Positions 34,997 through 46,328 of a stretch of 64,000 nucleotides of DNA are shown one piece after another; within the stretch, counting starts at the first letter, position 1, and each line of letters starts with the position of its first letter. The stretch covers positions 19,333,716-19,397,715 of the forward strand of contig CM039505.1 in NCBI GenBank assembly GCA_022432975.1, given 5' to 3'. The translations under genes were made by a program, and so were the position numbers. The DNA is from Begonia masoniana. Its lineage: Eukaryota > Streptophyta > Magnoliopsida > Cucurbitales > Begoniaceae. The notes beneath the pieces were generated by a model that saw nothing but the letters and a program-made list of their open reading frames with translations, was not told where the DNA came from and did not search any database.

Positions 34997-35802
34997 CTTT
35001 GCAGGTCAACTCGTGGGAATTCGCAGGTCACCTCACGAGACTCCGCTTTGCATTGCGGGGATCCACTTTCCAAAGCGAGACTCTGCTAGCAACAGAGGTC
35101 GCCCGAAAATGTCATTCTGATGACGGGTTTTGCAAGAAACTCCCATTTTTATCTATTTTCACCTCTAATCACTCAAACAGGTTACATAAAACTTAAATCT
35201 ACTCAAATAATCCACTAATAACCTATGGTTCGAGTTTCCAAGCTCGAATACAAATCCAAATAAACTCTAACTTCAACCCTAGAAATGGAGAGAAAAATTT
35301 ACCTGCTTACGAGGTCCCTTTACAAAAGACGATGTTCGATGACCCACGTACACAATCGTAGCCTTCGATTGCAACAATTCTCACGGCCAAAAATCAATCT
35401 CTTCTCTCACTTCCTCTATGTGCGGCGGCGAGGGGAAAATGAATAGAATAAGGTTTCCCAAACCCCATTATAAAAATACATTTCTTCTTAATTAACATTT
35501 ATTTTATTAATTCATTTAATATAAATATAATTTATATTAATTGAAAATCCAATCAAATTTCTATTTTTCAATAATCCAAACATTCTCTCTTTAACCAAGG
35601 AAATAATTCCAACTTACTGAAATTAATCCCTCCATTTTAACTCCATGATAATTTTTCAAATTACCAATTTAATCAATTGACCGATAAAAATCTAACATGA
35701 TTACAACACGATAAAACGAGTCAATCCATGACACATGGACCGTCAACGAAGTGAAAAAGTAACAAGTAGAATTTAATCAACATAAAAATACTGGTTTCTA
35801 CA

Positions 35803-36202
35803 ATTATAGTTCCTATTTTGCATCACATTTAACTGATTTACCAACATGCTTGACTTATTCAATACTCTTTATATCCTTAACGATGGATGTCATATTTATC
35901 TTATGCTATAATAACACGTTTTACTTGACTAATTTTTTTAAGTATTTTTGTCATTATTATAAGAACACGTGAATTTTTTGCAATGTGTCGTAATGATGGG
36001 TCGTATGCTCAACATGTTCTCTGCAACATTTTTTTGAAGAGAGATCATGCATTTTCTGTATTTTAATGTAATGATGCGTCAGATAACATCCAAGTCAATC
36101 GAAATATCTTCATATAATATATTATTTTATTTTAATTTACAATGATGATTATTATTATTATTATTTTATTGTCATTATAATTTTAATTTTTTATAGAAGA
36201 AC
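35803..36202. repeat. Degenerate AT-rich repeat between B1 and B2
   Basis: Words such as TTAACGATGGATGTCAT, ATTATTATAAGAACACGT and GTAATGATGCGTC recur at loose spacing of about 75-90 bases. Related text occurs at 12030-12102 and 54660-54926, in all three cases touching a transposon end. This looks like remnants of an older tandem repeat. Confidence 0.55.
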
Positions 36203-36563
36203 GCTAAAAACTGGTATTTGTATATTATTTAAATTCTATATATAAATTTTTCGCGTTAAAGATGGTCTGGGCTGACTCGTTTTGTCATTTAACGACGGCG
36301 TTAGATTTTCAGTCAATTAGTCAAAATCAATAGTTAGGGAAATTACCTTGTGGTTAATTTGAGGAAATCAAAGTTGAGTAATTTGGTATGTACCTCGAGT
36401 GGAGATTTTGAAAATGTTCGGATTTCGGCGATTCAGAATTTAAGGATTTTGTTTTAATTTAAATATGAATTATTTAAATGAAATAAATTAAAAGAGGATT
36501 ATCAAAAATAGGGGAAATTTTTGCTTTCTCATTTCCTCCTCTTTTTCTTCTACGCGGTCGCTA

Positions 36564-36566
<3 letters not shown>

Positions 36567-36597
<31 letters not shown>
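36567..36597 (+). repeat. (GA)n microsatellite in B2
   Basis: An uninterrupted run of about 15 GA units lies in the leader region of LTR B2. Confidence 0.95.
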
Positions 36598-36599
<2 letters not shown>

Positions 36600-37316
36600 T
36601 TGGGCAAAATGTCAATTTCGAGGCCAGAGAAGTGATCACTGGACTTCGTGCAACAACATTTGTGAATGAGTTCGAGAGATTGTAAGTTTCTCCTCTTAAT
36701 TTTTACGTTCAAAGTTTAGGGTTTTTAGTTAGATTTGGATTTGAGCTCATAAAATCGAATACATGGTTTGTCTCTAGTTTATTTAATTGTTTTTAAACTA
36801 TAGATAAATTATTTGGTCGAATGAAGGTCAGAAACGGCGAACAGAGACAATTTTTGTGACTTCCCTAAAGTGTCGATCGTCATTTATAGCATTCTAGTTG
36901 GATTCCTATTCCCAATATCGTACCCAATCTTGTGTCCCCTCAGTGGTTGAGATAGATTTCCTGACTTGATTTTATTTTAGGCTCGGACACGTTTGTGGAT
37001 TACGAGCTGATGTAGAGGTGGTAGCTTTGATTAGCCAGAAGAGTAATCGTTGTCGATGTAGAGAATTTATACTTTTGCATTGTATTGCATGATTTTATGA
37101 AAACCTATTTTGGTGAGTTATCACTTGTACTAAAATTGATGGAGCCAGGTCGCCAACACCTCTGTTTTTACGTATATATACATACCATTTTACACGTTTA
37201 CTATTTATGCATGATTTTATATTGTATGATATATATCTTGTGATGATGAATCTCGGTGATACTTTGGAAGGTATCAATGTCAAAATATTATGAGGATATC
37301 CCAATACACCTTATGT

Positions 37317-40190
37317 TGCATGAAAGTTTTCTTATTTGCATGTTACGAAAATAGGTAATAAAGTTGTGATGACGTTCTCATTGGGTTTTGAATCACTAAA
37401 TCTGATCAGAGTATGTTTAATTTTTACATAATTGTACGAGTGGTGTCGCGTCTTGATTTTGGGATTGCCGGCCACCCTAATGATGTGGTTGGACCTATGG
37501 GTTGCCGTCACTTTTATTACTCTTTCAGACTCACGAGGTACTACAGGGTTTTCAGATCGTCACCTTTCTATGTTAGTGTACTAGAAGGGTCATTGAGCGA
37601 CTCTCCTTTTTCATTGAGGTGATTTTTATACAAAAATTATGATGATGACGTATTTTCGTATAGTTGTCTATATATATAACAATATTGAACGAAATCCTCA
37701 TTAGTGGCTCGTAGAGCATGTTTTTAAGAAAATGATGGAAATAAGTTGACACGATTTGGTTCTGCAAAACCGCGTTAGCAAACACCAAACCAACAAGGGT
37801 TCGGTCCTCTCGGCTGAACCCGAAGAGAACCCCAAAGCAGTATGCACAACTTTCACAAATGGATTCCAAATGGCACAAAATTTTACAGAGAACTAACATG
37901 ATATGTGAGTGATAGCTCCTTAAACTTTCAGAAACAAACTCTCTCAAATGAGAGAGTTATGCACAAACAACCCGGCTGGCCCGAGAGGTCACTTTGACTC
38001 CCTTTGACTGAAGCTTCCTCCAAAAAGGAAAACTCCAGCTTAGGGCAAGGTGTACCACCTCTCTACTATGATTCTAACCTCAAAATGAAGGAGAGGAAAT
38101 ATGTCAATAAGAGTCTACAAGCAACCAAACACTTGGAGATAATGGAGGACCTCTCCACTCGGATGTTACTCACCGAGGTTACAAAACAAGGCAGCCGAAG
38201 CTATTCATGTTTTGTGAAGAAAAAATGTCGATTTTCAGTCAATCAAAACTATCAAAATACAATGTAGACAATGATTAAATATGCTTCTAAAAACCCTAGG
38301 GTTGCTGGTTCAAATTGAAGAAGAAAACTTGGCTGAAGATCCAGTAGCCGTTGGATGCATCTCTCAGTCGAGGGCCCACGCGCGCACTCTACTTCCGCGT
38401 TGTCTTTGCATGGACACTTGACTTCCCCTCCTTGGATGCTTGAATGGCATGACTGCAGCTGTGTAATGACCCTCGCAGGCCGCCACGAAACATGACATAC
38501 TAGACTTTACTTTTTCACGTAAATTTTTTTGACTTTTATTTAAAACTTTAAATCGATTTTTTGTACGTTTATACCCTTTAAAATACGTGGAAGACATTCA
38601 TAAAATACGTTTGGAAAGTATCATAAAACCTTGGGTTAAAACGTCTTTAAAAATCAAAATTAAAAAAAATATAAAATTTTGGAACCACTTCCTACTTTCT
38701 CCAAACTTCATAACTTATATAAACACTTCAATTACCTTCACATTCTAACATTCTTACCCCTAACTCTCAAAATCATAGTTCATAAACGTATCAAAAAGCA
38801 TAGCGAAAATCACGAAAACAAACTTGTAACACCCGGTTCTATCGAACCAACTCTTTTATTATTAATGGTATACACCTGATTAATCAATAATTTAAGTAGG
38901 GTTATTAAAAGACTAGGCAAGGGCACTAGAGTAAATTTACAATTTTCAAAAGTGGATAACGTATTTAAGGAAAGAGGGTTGGGTTTAATGCACTGTAGCC
39001 GCCACTAATTTCATACTTTTCCTCTTCGGGTTTTCAGCTCAAGCAGCCGAGCTCTCTAGGCGATTTTCCTCGCCCGATTCTCCTTCAACCTAGGTAAGTT
39101 TTCCTCATTTCTTTTAAGATATAGTTGTTAGTTACATGAGGGAGTACAATGTGAGGATTTTGAAGGTGCTGAGATTGAGCGTAGGTTCGGGTTCTTAGAA
39201 ATAAAAGGGATTACACGGGTAGCAGAGTTTCAAATCGGTTTCTTCAATCTTATTATTGATTCTTGTTAAGGTCTAGTGAGAGTTGGATTAATGTATTGCC
39301 ATAAACTTAGGTAAACGAGCTTTTGGAGTAGTTGAAACCGAGCATCACCAGGAGAGCCAGGTAAGTAAAGTTTGCTTGTGCCTTCGGGCCTACATCACAA
39401 AACGTTAGGGTTTGTTTGCTAGAATGTGTTGGTATGTCATGTATCGTGTTTTAAAAATAAACGAAAATGAATTTGAATGCATGTCAGCATGGTGAGGATT
39501 GAACATATTGAAACAGTTATGTGAATCAGTTTTACTGTTAAGGGAACTAATCTGCCCCTTAATGAGACAGTGGATATTTATACTTTGGGAGAATTGATCC
39601 AACTTCCAATTTCACAGGGGGATTTGAACATGTGAATCAGATTTACTATTAAGAGAACTAATCCACCCCTTAATGAGACAGTGGATATTTATACTTTGGG
39701 AGGGTTGATCCGACTCCCAACTTCACAGGGGGATTTGAACAGAAACGAAGCATGAACAACTGAGTTGAGAAAGTAGAAAATGCATGTTTAGGAATTTATA
39801 TTTCAGTGTTTCATCACAACTGCTTATTACTTAGCATTAGGCTAATAGATGAGTTTTGTGATGTAGGTGAAGAAGATACAGGTGGTTTTATGAGGCTGCA
39901 TGAGGACTAGATTGGTTTTGGAGTGCATCTTTGTAACAATCTGCAGCTGATGGGGCGGTTTACTGATCTTGTCAGTTGGTGTGAAGGTTCATGACAAGTT
40001 TCAATTTTAGTGTGTTGAGTTTTCATGACAGTAGTGGTTTTTTAATATTCGAAATGGTCTTTTGAAACTTTTGATAAATAGTATTGGTTTTAGATTAAAT
40101 GCGATTTACTAATTCGAGTAATGAAGATATTGAACTGTTTAAGGTTTAGTGAAGTTAAATGGCCTTTTCCCTCAAGCTAGAGTGTTTTTG
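37317..40190 (+). repeat. First copy of a tandem duplication of about 2.86 kb
   Basis: It repeats at 40189-43062 with an offset of about 2860. It holds part of B2, part of U, the first 363 bases of G (38462-38824) and the first part of E (from 38825). Over the body the copies differ by scattered single bases, roughly one per hundred by eye. The short frames at 38004-38267, 38364-38597 and 38679-38879 recur in copy 2 and are not genes. Confidence 0.93.
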
Positions 40191-43062
40191 CATGAAATTT
40201 TCTTATTGCCATGTTACTAAAATAGGTAGAAGTGTGATGACGTTTCTCATTGGGTTTTACTCACTAAATCGATCAAGTAGTAATTTTTACATAATTGTAC
40301 GCTTGGTGTCCGTCTTGATTTTGGGATTGCCGGCCACCCTAATGATGTGGTTGGACCTATGGGTTGCCGTCACTTTTATTACTCTTTCAGACTCACGAGG
40401 TACTACAGGGTTTTCAGATCGTCACCTTTCTATGTTAGTGTACTAGAAGGGTCATTGAGCGACTCTCCTTTTTCATTGAGGTGATTTTTATACAAAATTA
40501 TGATGATGACGTATTTTCGTATAGTTGTCTATATATATAACAATATTGAACGAAATCCTCATTAGTGGCTCGTAGAGCATGTTTTTAAGAAAATGATGGA
40601 AATAAGTTGACACGATTTGGTTCTGCAAAACCGCGTTAGCAAACACCAAACCAACAAGGGTTCGGTCCTCTCGGCTGAACCCGAAGAGAACCCAAAGCAG
40701 TATGCACAACTTTCACAAATGGATTCCAAATGCACAAAATTTTACAGAGAACTAACATGATATGTGAGTGATAGCTCCTTAAACTTTCAGAAACAAACTC
40801 TCTCAACTGAGAGAGTTATGCACAAACAACCCGGCTGGCCCGAGAGGTCACTTTGACTCCCTTTGACTGAAGCTTCCTCCAAAAAGGAAAACTCCAGCTT
40901 AGGGCAAGGTGTACCACCTCTCTACTATGATTCTAACCTCAAAATGAAGGAGAGGAAATATGTCAATAAGAGTCTACAAGCAACCAAACACTTGGAGATA
41001 ATGGAGGACCTCTCCACTCGGATGTTACTCACCGAGGTTACAAAACAAGGCAGCCGAAGCTATTCATGTTTTGTGAAGAAAAAATGTCAATTTTCAGTCA
41101 ATCAAAACTATCAAAATACAATGTAGACAATGATTAAATATGCTTCTAAAAACCCTAGGGTTGCTGGTTCAAATTGAAGAAGAAAACTTGGCTGAAGATC
41201 CAGTAGCCGTTGGATGCATCTCTCAGCCGAGGGCCAGCGCGCGCACTCAACTTCCGCGTTGTTTTTGCATGGACACGTGACTTCCCCTCCTTGGATGCTT
41301 GAATGGCATGACTGCAGCTGTGTAATGACCCTCGCAGGCCGCCACGAAACATGACATACTAGACTTTACTTTTTCACGTAAATTTTTTTTACTTTTATTT
41401 AAAACTTTAAATCGATTTTTTGTACGTTTATACCCTTTAAAATATGTGGAAGACATTCATAAAATACGTTTGGAAAGTATCATAAAACCTTGGGTTAAAA
41501 CGTCCTTAAAAATCAAAATTAAAAAAAAAATATAAAATTTTGGAACCACTTCCTACTTTCTCCAAACTTCATAACTTATATAAACACTTCAATTACCTTC
41601 ACATTCTAACATTCTTACCCCTAACTCTCAAAATCATAGTTCATAAACGTATCAAAAAGCATAGCGAAAATCACGAAAACAAACTTGTAACACCCGGTTT
41701 TATCGAACCAACTCTTTTATTATTAATGGTATACACCTGATTAATCAATAATTTAAGTAGGGTTATTAAAAGACTAGGCAAGGGCACTAGAGTAAATTTA
41801 CAATTTTCAAAAGTGGATAACGTATTTAAGGAAAGAGGGTTGGGTTTAATGCACTGTAGCCGCCACTAATTTCATACTTTTCCTCTTCGGGTTTTCAGCT
41901 CAAGCAGCCGAGCTCTCTAGGCGATTTTCCTCGCCCGATTCTCCTTCAACCTAGGTAAGTTTTCCTCATTTCTCTTAAGATATAGTGGTTAGTTACCTGA
42001 GGGAGTACAATGTGAGGATTTTGAAGGTGCTGAGATTGAGCATAGGTTCGGGTTCTTAGAAATAAAAGGGATTACACGGGTAGCAGAGTTTCAAATCGGT
42101 TTCTTCAATCTTATTATTGATTCTTGTTAAGGTCTAGTGAGAGTTGGATTAATGTATTGCCATAAACTTAGGTAAACGAGCTTTTGGAGTAGTTGAAACC
42201 GAGCATCACCAGGAGAGCCAGGTAAGTAAAGTTTGCTTGTGCCTTCGGGCCTACATCACAAAACGTTAGGGTTTGTTTGCTAGAATGTGTTGGTATGTCA
42301 TGTATCGTGTTTTAAAAATAAACGAAAATGAATTTGAATGCATGTCAGCATGGTGAGGATTGAACATATTGAAACAGTTATGTGAATCAGTTTTACTGTT
42401 AAGGGAACTAATCTGCCCCTTAATGAGACAGTGGATATTTATACTTTGGGAGAATTGATCCAACTTCCAATTTCACAGGGGGATTTGAACATGTGAATCA
42501 GATTTACTATTAAGAGAACTAATCCACCCCTTAATGAGACAGTGGATATTTATACTTTGGGAGGGTTGATCCGACTCCCAACTTCACAGGGGGATTTGAA
42601 CAGAAACGAAGCATGAACAACTGAGTTGAGAAAGTAGAAAATGCATGTTTAGGAATTTATATTTCAGTGTTTCATTTCACAACTGCTTTACTTACTTAGC
42701 ATTAGGCTAATAGATGAGTTTTGTGATGTAGGTGAAGAAGTGATAGCAGGTGTGTTTTCTGAGTCTGCTGAGGACTAGATTGGTTTTGGAGTGCATCTTT
42801 GTAACAATCTGGCAGCTGATGGGGCGGTTTAACTGATGTCAGTTGGTGTGAAGGTTCAGTTGACAACGTTTCAATTTTAGTGTGTTGAGTTTTCATGACA
42901 GTAGTGGTTTTTAATATTTCGAATATGTTCTTTTTGAACTTTCTGATAATAGTATTTGGTTAGGCTTAAATGCGATTTTACTGAATTCGAGTAATGTAAG
43001 GATCTTGAACTGTTCTAATGGTTTTAGTGAAGTAAACTCGTCCTTCTCGCAGCTAGAGATGT
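40189..43062 (+). repeat. Second copy of the 2.86-kb tandem duplication
   Basis: It repeats the first copy and continues into the complete E and G. The first 130 bases here (40190-40320) and the last 300 of copy 1 (39880-40180) contain many small insertions and deletions against their partners, unlike the rest. See the finding on assembly. Confidence 0.93.
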
Positions 43063-43939
43063 TTTTGTATGGAATTTGAGTAGTTAAGATATTGTTCTAC
43101 TTTCTGTTGAGTTTTCTGGAGTTACTTAGGGTCAGAGGTTTTTGAATGTCTTGAGTGAGTTTGCAAGTTCAACCATCGGCGAATGGGTTCGCCGGTGGAT
43201 GTTGGGTGTTTGTTCGCTGATAGACATTGGCGGATCAAATCATCCGGCTGACGTCACCGGATGATGTCGAGTATTCTACTCACCGGTGGATGTCGTGTGA
43301 AAACCCGACGGATGATGTAGAGAGTCTCTTGTTGTTTAGTGACCGGTGGATGTCGTGTGTTAATCCACCAGAAGATGTAGGAAGTGTTTTGTCGTTTAGT
43401 GACCGGTGGATGTCGTGTGTTAATCCACCGGAAGATGTAGGAAATGTTTTGTCGTTTAGTGACCGGTGGATGTCGTGTAATAATCCACCGGAAGATGTAA
43501 GAAGCGTTTTGTCGTCTAGTCACCGGTGGATGCAGTATAACGTCGATCATCCGGCTGACGTCTTCGGTAAGTGTAGAGAATATTTTGTCGTTTGTCACCG
43601 GATGATGTCTTCTATTTTCTGCTTCAGCCCCTTTTGTTGACTTTGTTCAGCGGGCGACGCGTTTGACTTTTTAAGACTCATGGAGTATTTTGCAATTTAA
43701 ACTTTTATTCTTTTTGGTGATTATTCCTCAACATTTCAACTGATTAATCAAGCATCGTACAATAGCTTTGTTTAAATTTTGTACTTAAACGATTTCCGCT
43801 GTAAGTTCTTGAATGTTTGAAGTTTTAGAAAACATCAAATTTTGACTTTCAAGTAGACCTCTAAGTTTGGTTCAAAGTTTTTCCGAGTTTCGTGCAAGAT
43901 TGTGTAACAAACCGGGTTCTGAAAGTTCGGGTCGTTACA
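41686..43939 (+). mobile_element. Solo LTR E (Ty3/gypsy type, sense) nested in G
   Basis: It starts TGTAACACCCGG, ends GGGTCGTTACA and has the perfect TSD aaact (41681-41685 and 43940-43944). It is 2254 bp. Contents in order: CACTGTAGCCG (about 41853), donor-like CTAGGTAAG (about 41953), CCAGGTAAGT (about 42219), a two-unit repeat (42381-42600), acceptor-like GATGTAGGTG (about 42727) and the 60-bp array. A partial copy, 38825 to about 40188, belongs to the tandem duplication. Confidence 0.95.
43271..43530 (+). repeat. 60-bp tandem array (about 4.5 units) in E
   Basis: Successive units start with GTCGTTTAGTGACCGGTGGA at 43331 (with one change), 43391, 43451 and 43511, an exact 60-base period. 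Because 60 is a multiple of three, the array is open on both strands (43227-43640 plus, 43254-43598 minus). Both frames are judged to be products of the array. Confidence 0.93.
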
Positions 43940-45654
43940 AAACTACATGAAATGACCCTGAAAACTGAACATATCCATACAGACGAAATAACTCCTAAAC
44001 GGTTCCAGTATTTTCCAAATCGCTAAACCTATCTATACATCATCCTATCAAAACATCCATACTTTTCTATACACGAACTTAAACCAAACATAAACATACT
44101 AGCCACGGTCGAAATCACCCTAACAATTACTGGGTCACTGCTGTGGACGTACCCCTCCAACTGCACTTAATGATCCACCTGAGATTTGAAGTCCTCACCT
44201 GTACGGTCAATACCTACATCACAGAGTTTAACTAATGAGCCTAACGCTAAGCAAGATCATATCAAAGCTGTAAAATGCGTGTGCTATGCATGATCATTTT
44301 CAAAACTATGTACATACTTTACATTTAAGTTCAAGTGGACATGATGGTTAAAGGGGCGTGTTAGAGGAGTAGGGTCAGTATACATGACATGGGTTAGTGT
44401 TTTTGCCTTGTCCCAGGGAAGGACAAATACCAATATGTCCTTAGGTGAGGACAGTTTTACAGAAGTCCTAGATAAGGACAAGAACAGAACATATGTCATT
44501 CCTCATCCCACAACTTAACCAGTACATTACATTTAACATTTACTTATCTTTCTTACATAAAACATGTGCATAAAACATTTTGCATGATTTCTTGAAAACG
44601 TGATGCATGAACATACGGTGCACATATAACATAACACAACATGTAGACATATTCTCAATGCATAAACTTAGACAATTTCTCAAGACATTTCAATAAAACA
44701 ACGACACTTAGCATAAAACATATTCTAATAACCTAACTACCCATCAGTGTACCCTTTAAATCATATAAAAACCTAGTACCTTTGTGATGTAGACCTTAAA
44801 GGCCGAACACATGCAATATAATCTTACCTCGCATCCGTAGCAAATTTAAGCAAACCTTGATTGCTTCCTAGAGTTTCAAGAACTTAATACATGTGCATCA
44901 AATCATTAATAACATCACAATTTCAATAAGCAAACATCTAAGCATAAAAACCAACTCTTTAACCATGCACACTATTCGATTTAAGTAACCTTAAAAACTA
45001 AGCAACCCATTCAATAGTTCAAACCAACCATTTAAATAGCTCAAAGTTCATTCAACTAACAAAACTCAACAATTCTCATTCAATAATCTCGGATTTCTCC
45101 ACAAATTTAGGATCAACTATAAATGTCCATAACTCACTTAACTTTTATCTATTTTCAATGATTCAATATGTTTTGAAAACCTCATTATGTCTATTTTAAC
45201 ATGGAATCAACCATTTATACAAAACAAAACAGAATCAAAACGGAAAAACCAAAAACCGAACTGCCCGCTAGAATTTTTCAGTTTTTGTAGAATAACTTCA
45301 AAAATTCATAACTTATTCAATTCTTATCCGATTTTAATGATTCAACAGCCAAATTAAACCTTAAGATGTCTAGTTTATCATAGAATCAACCATTTCTAAA
45401 AACCAAAACACAAACAAGAACAGAAGATTCAGAACCAAACATTGCTCTGTTTTGGCCGATTCTTAAACTCAATTCCCAAATTCTTCCTTCTAACATGCAT
45501 AGGTTTCCCATTCAACTCATCCAAGACCATTACATAACTCTTAAATCAAGTGAGAACATTAAATTAGAGAAGAAAACCCAGCAAGATTCAGAATTTTTGG
45601 AGTTTCAAAAACCCAAGCACAAAGTTCCTTTCAAAACTCAAAATAGACAACAAC

Positions 45655-46168
45655 TGTAACACCCTGGAATTTTTCTCAAACATGAGTTGCCCTTAGATTT
45701 AATTATGTTAGGTGTGGCGACCCCGATCCCTTCAGGACCGCTACTGCCTAAGCCGTGACATACCTTTCATTTTACCCTCGTCCGTCCACATAAAATTTTT
45801 CTTTTCATCTCAATAACACATTAACATCATAATGAACGAACTTAGGCATTCAATCCACTTGTATTAACATTTGGAGTCTAACTTAAAACGTATCTAAAAT
45901 GACTCGTTTAAGGTCGAAAAACATCAATTGAGGCTTAGGGCATCAAGACATAAGAAGTGGCATGCACGGGGCATGCCCACCAATCCTGTCAGGGCCGCCA
46001 CATTAAGAGGGCATAACAATGACCATAGAATTATCATAAGCATTTGATTTAGAGAGAGGAGGTTGGAGAGAAAACAATAAATTAAGGTAGATTGTTTTGT
46101 ATAATTGTTGTTTTAAATAAAAGAAAAGGAAAAAATAAAAATAAAAAAATAACCCAGGGGGTGTGACA
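45655..46168 (+). repeat. 5' LTR of C, internally deleted
   Basis: It matches the 3' LTR for the first 58 bases, then carries the 290-bp insertion, matches again for about 135 bases (46010-46145), and then jumps to the terminal GGTGTGACA. Net length is about 220 bp against 2364 bp for the 3' LTR. Confidence 0.9.
45713..46002 (-). mobile_element. 290-bp LTR-like insertion in 5' LTR of C
   Basis: It begins TGTGGCGACCCCGATCC, ends GGGCCGCCACA and is flanked by ttagg (45708-45712) and ttaag (46003-46007), a TSD with one mismatch. In reverse it resembles the last 400 bases of LTR I (ACGAGTCATTTT...GTTTAAGTTAGA near 26975 and ATAAAATTTTACGTG near 27285). It is absent from the 3' LTR. It may be a solo LTR with an internal deletion, or a TRIM-like LTR. 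Confidence 0.75.
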
Positions 46169-46172
46169 GTTG

Positions 46173-46185
46173 TGGTATCAGAGCC
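46173..46185 (+). other. Primer-binding site of element C
   Basis: TGGTATCAGAGCC lies four bases after the 5' LTR end and is complementary to tRNA-iMet. Confidence 0.92.
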
Positions 46186-46328
46186 AAATGGTCAAGTCGT
46201 TCAAAGGATTACCCAACAGTGTCGGCCGCCATGCAACGTGCTTCACCGACTGTAAGTATTTTTTTTAATTTTAGTTAGTTTATAACTAAAATTAGATTGC
46301 ATTAACTTTGATCAGGAATAGAAAATTG

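Larger units (their letters stand above)
12103..35802 (-). mobile_element. Solo LTR B1 (antisense), split by copia element, K and a hAT element
   Basis: On the plus strand it begins TGTCACGATCCG at 12103 and ends GGTTTCTACA at 35802. Flanks are attac (12098-12102) and attat (35803-35807), a TSD with one mismatch. Removing the three insertions leaves about 2.3 kb without coding sequence. The parts (12103-13115, 31466-31777, 34251-34428, 35005-35802) align in reverse with B2: GCTCGGACA...GTTTGTG at 31620-31650 matches 36982-37000, and 12930-13110 matches 37160-37350. The short frame 12052-12270 is not a gene, because its counterpart at 54489-54671 lies on the opposite strand in B2. Confidence 0.82.

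Noticed and set aside
38004..38267. 87-codon frame repeated at 40863-41126, possible small gene family
   Set aside because: The repetition is due to the 2.86-kb tandem duplication; no domain or start context supports a gene.
43271..43530. Regular direct repeats that might be taken for a CRISPR array
   Set aside because: The 60-bp units are contiguous with no unique spacers, lie in a plant LTR bounded by a TSD, and have no cas genes nearby.
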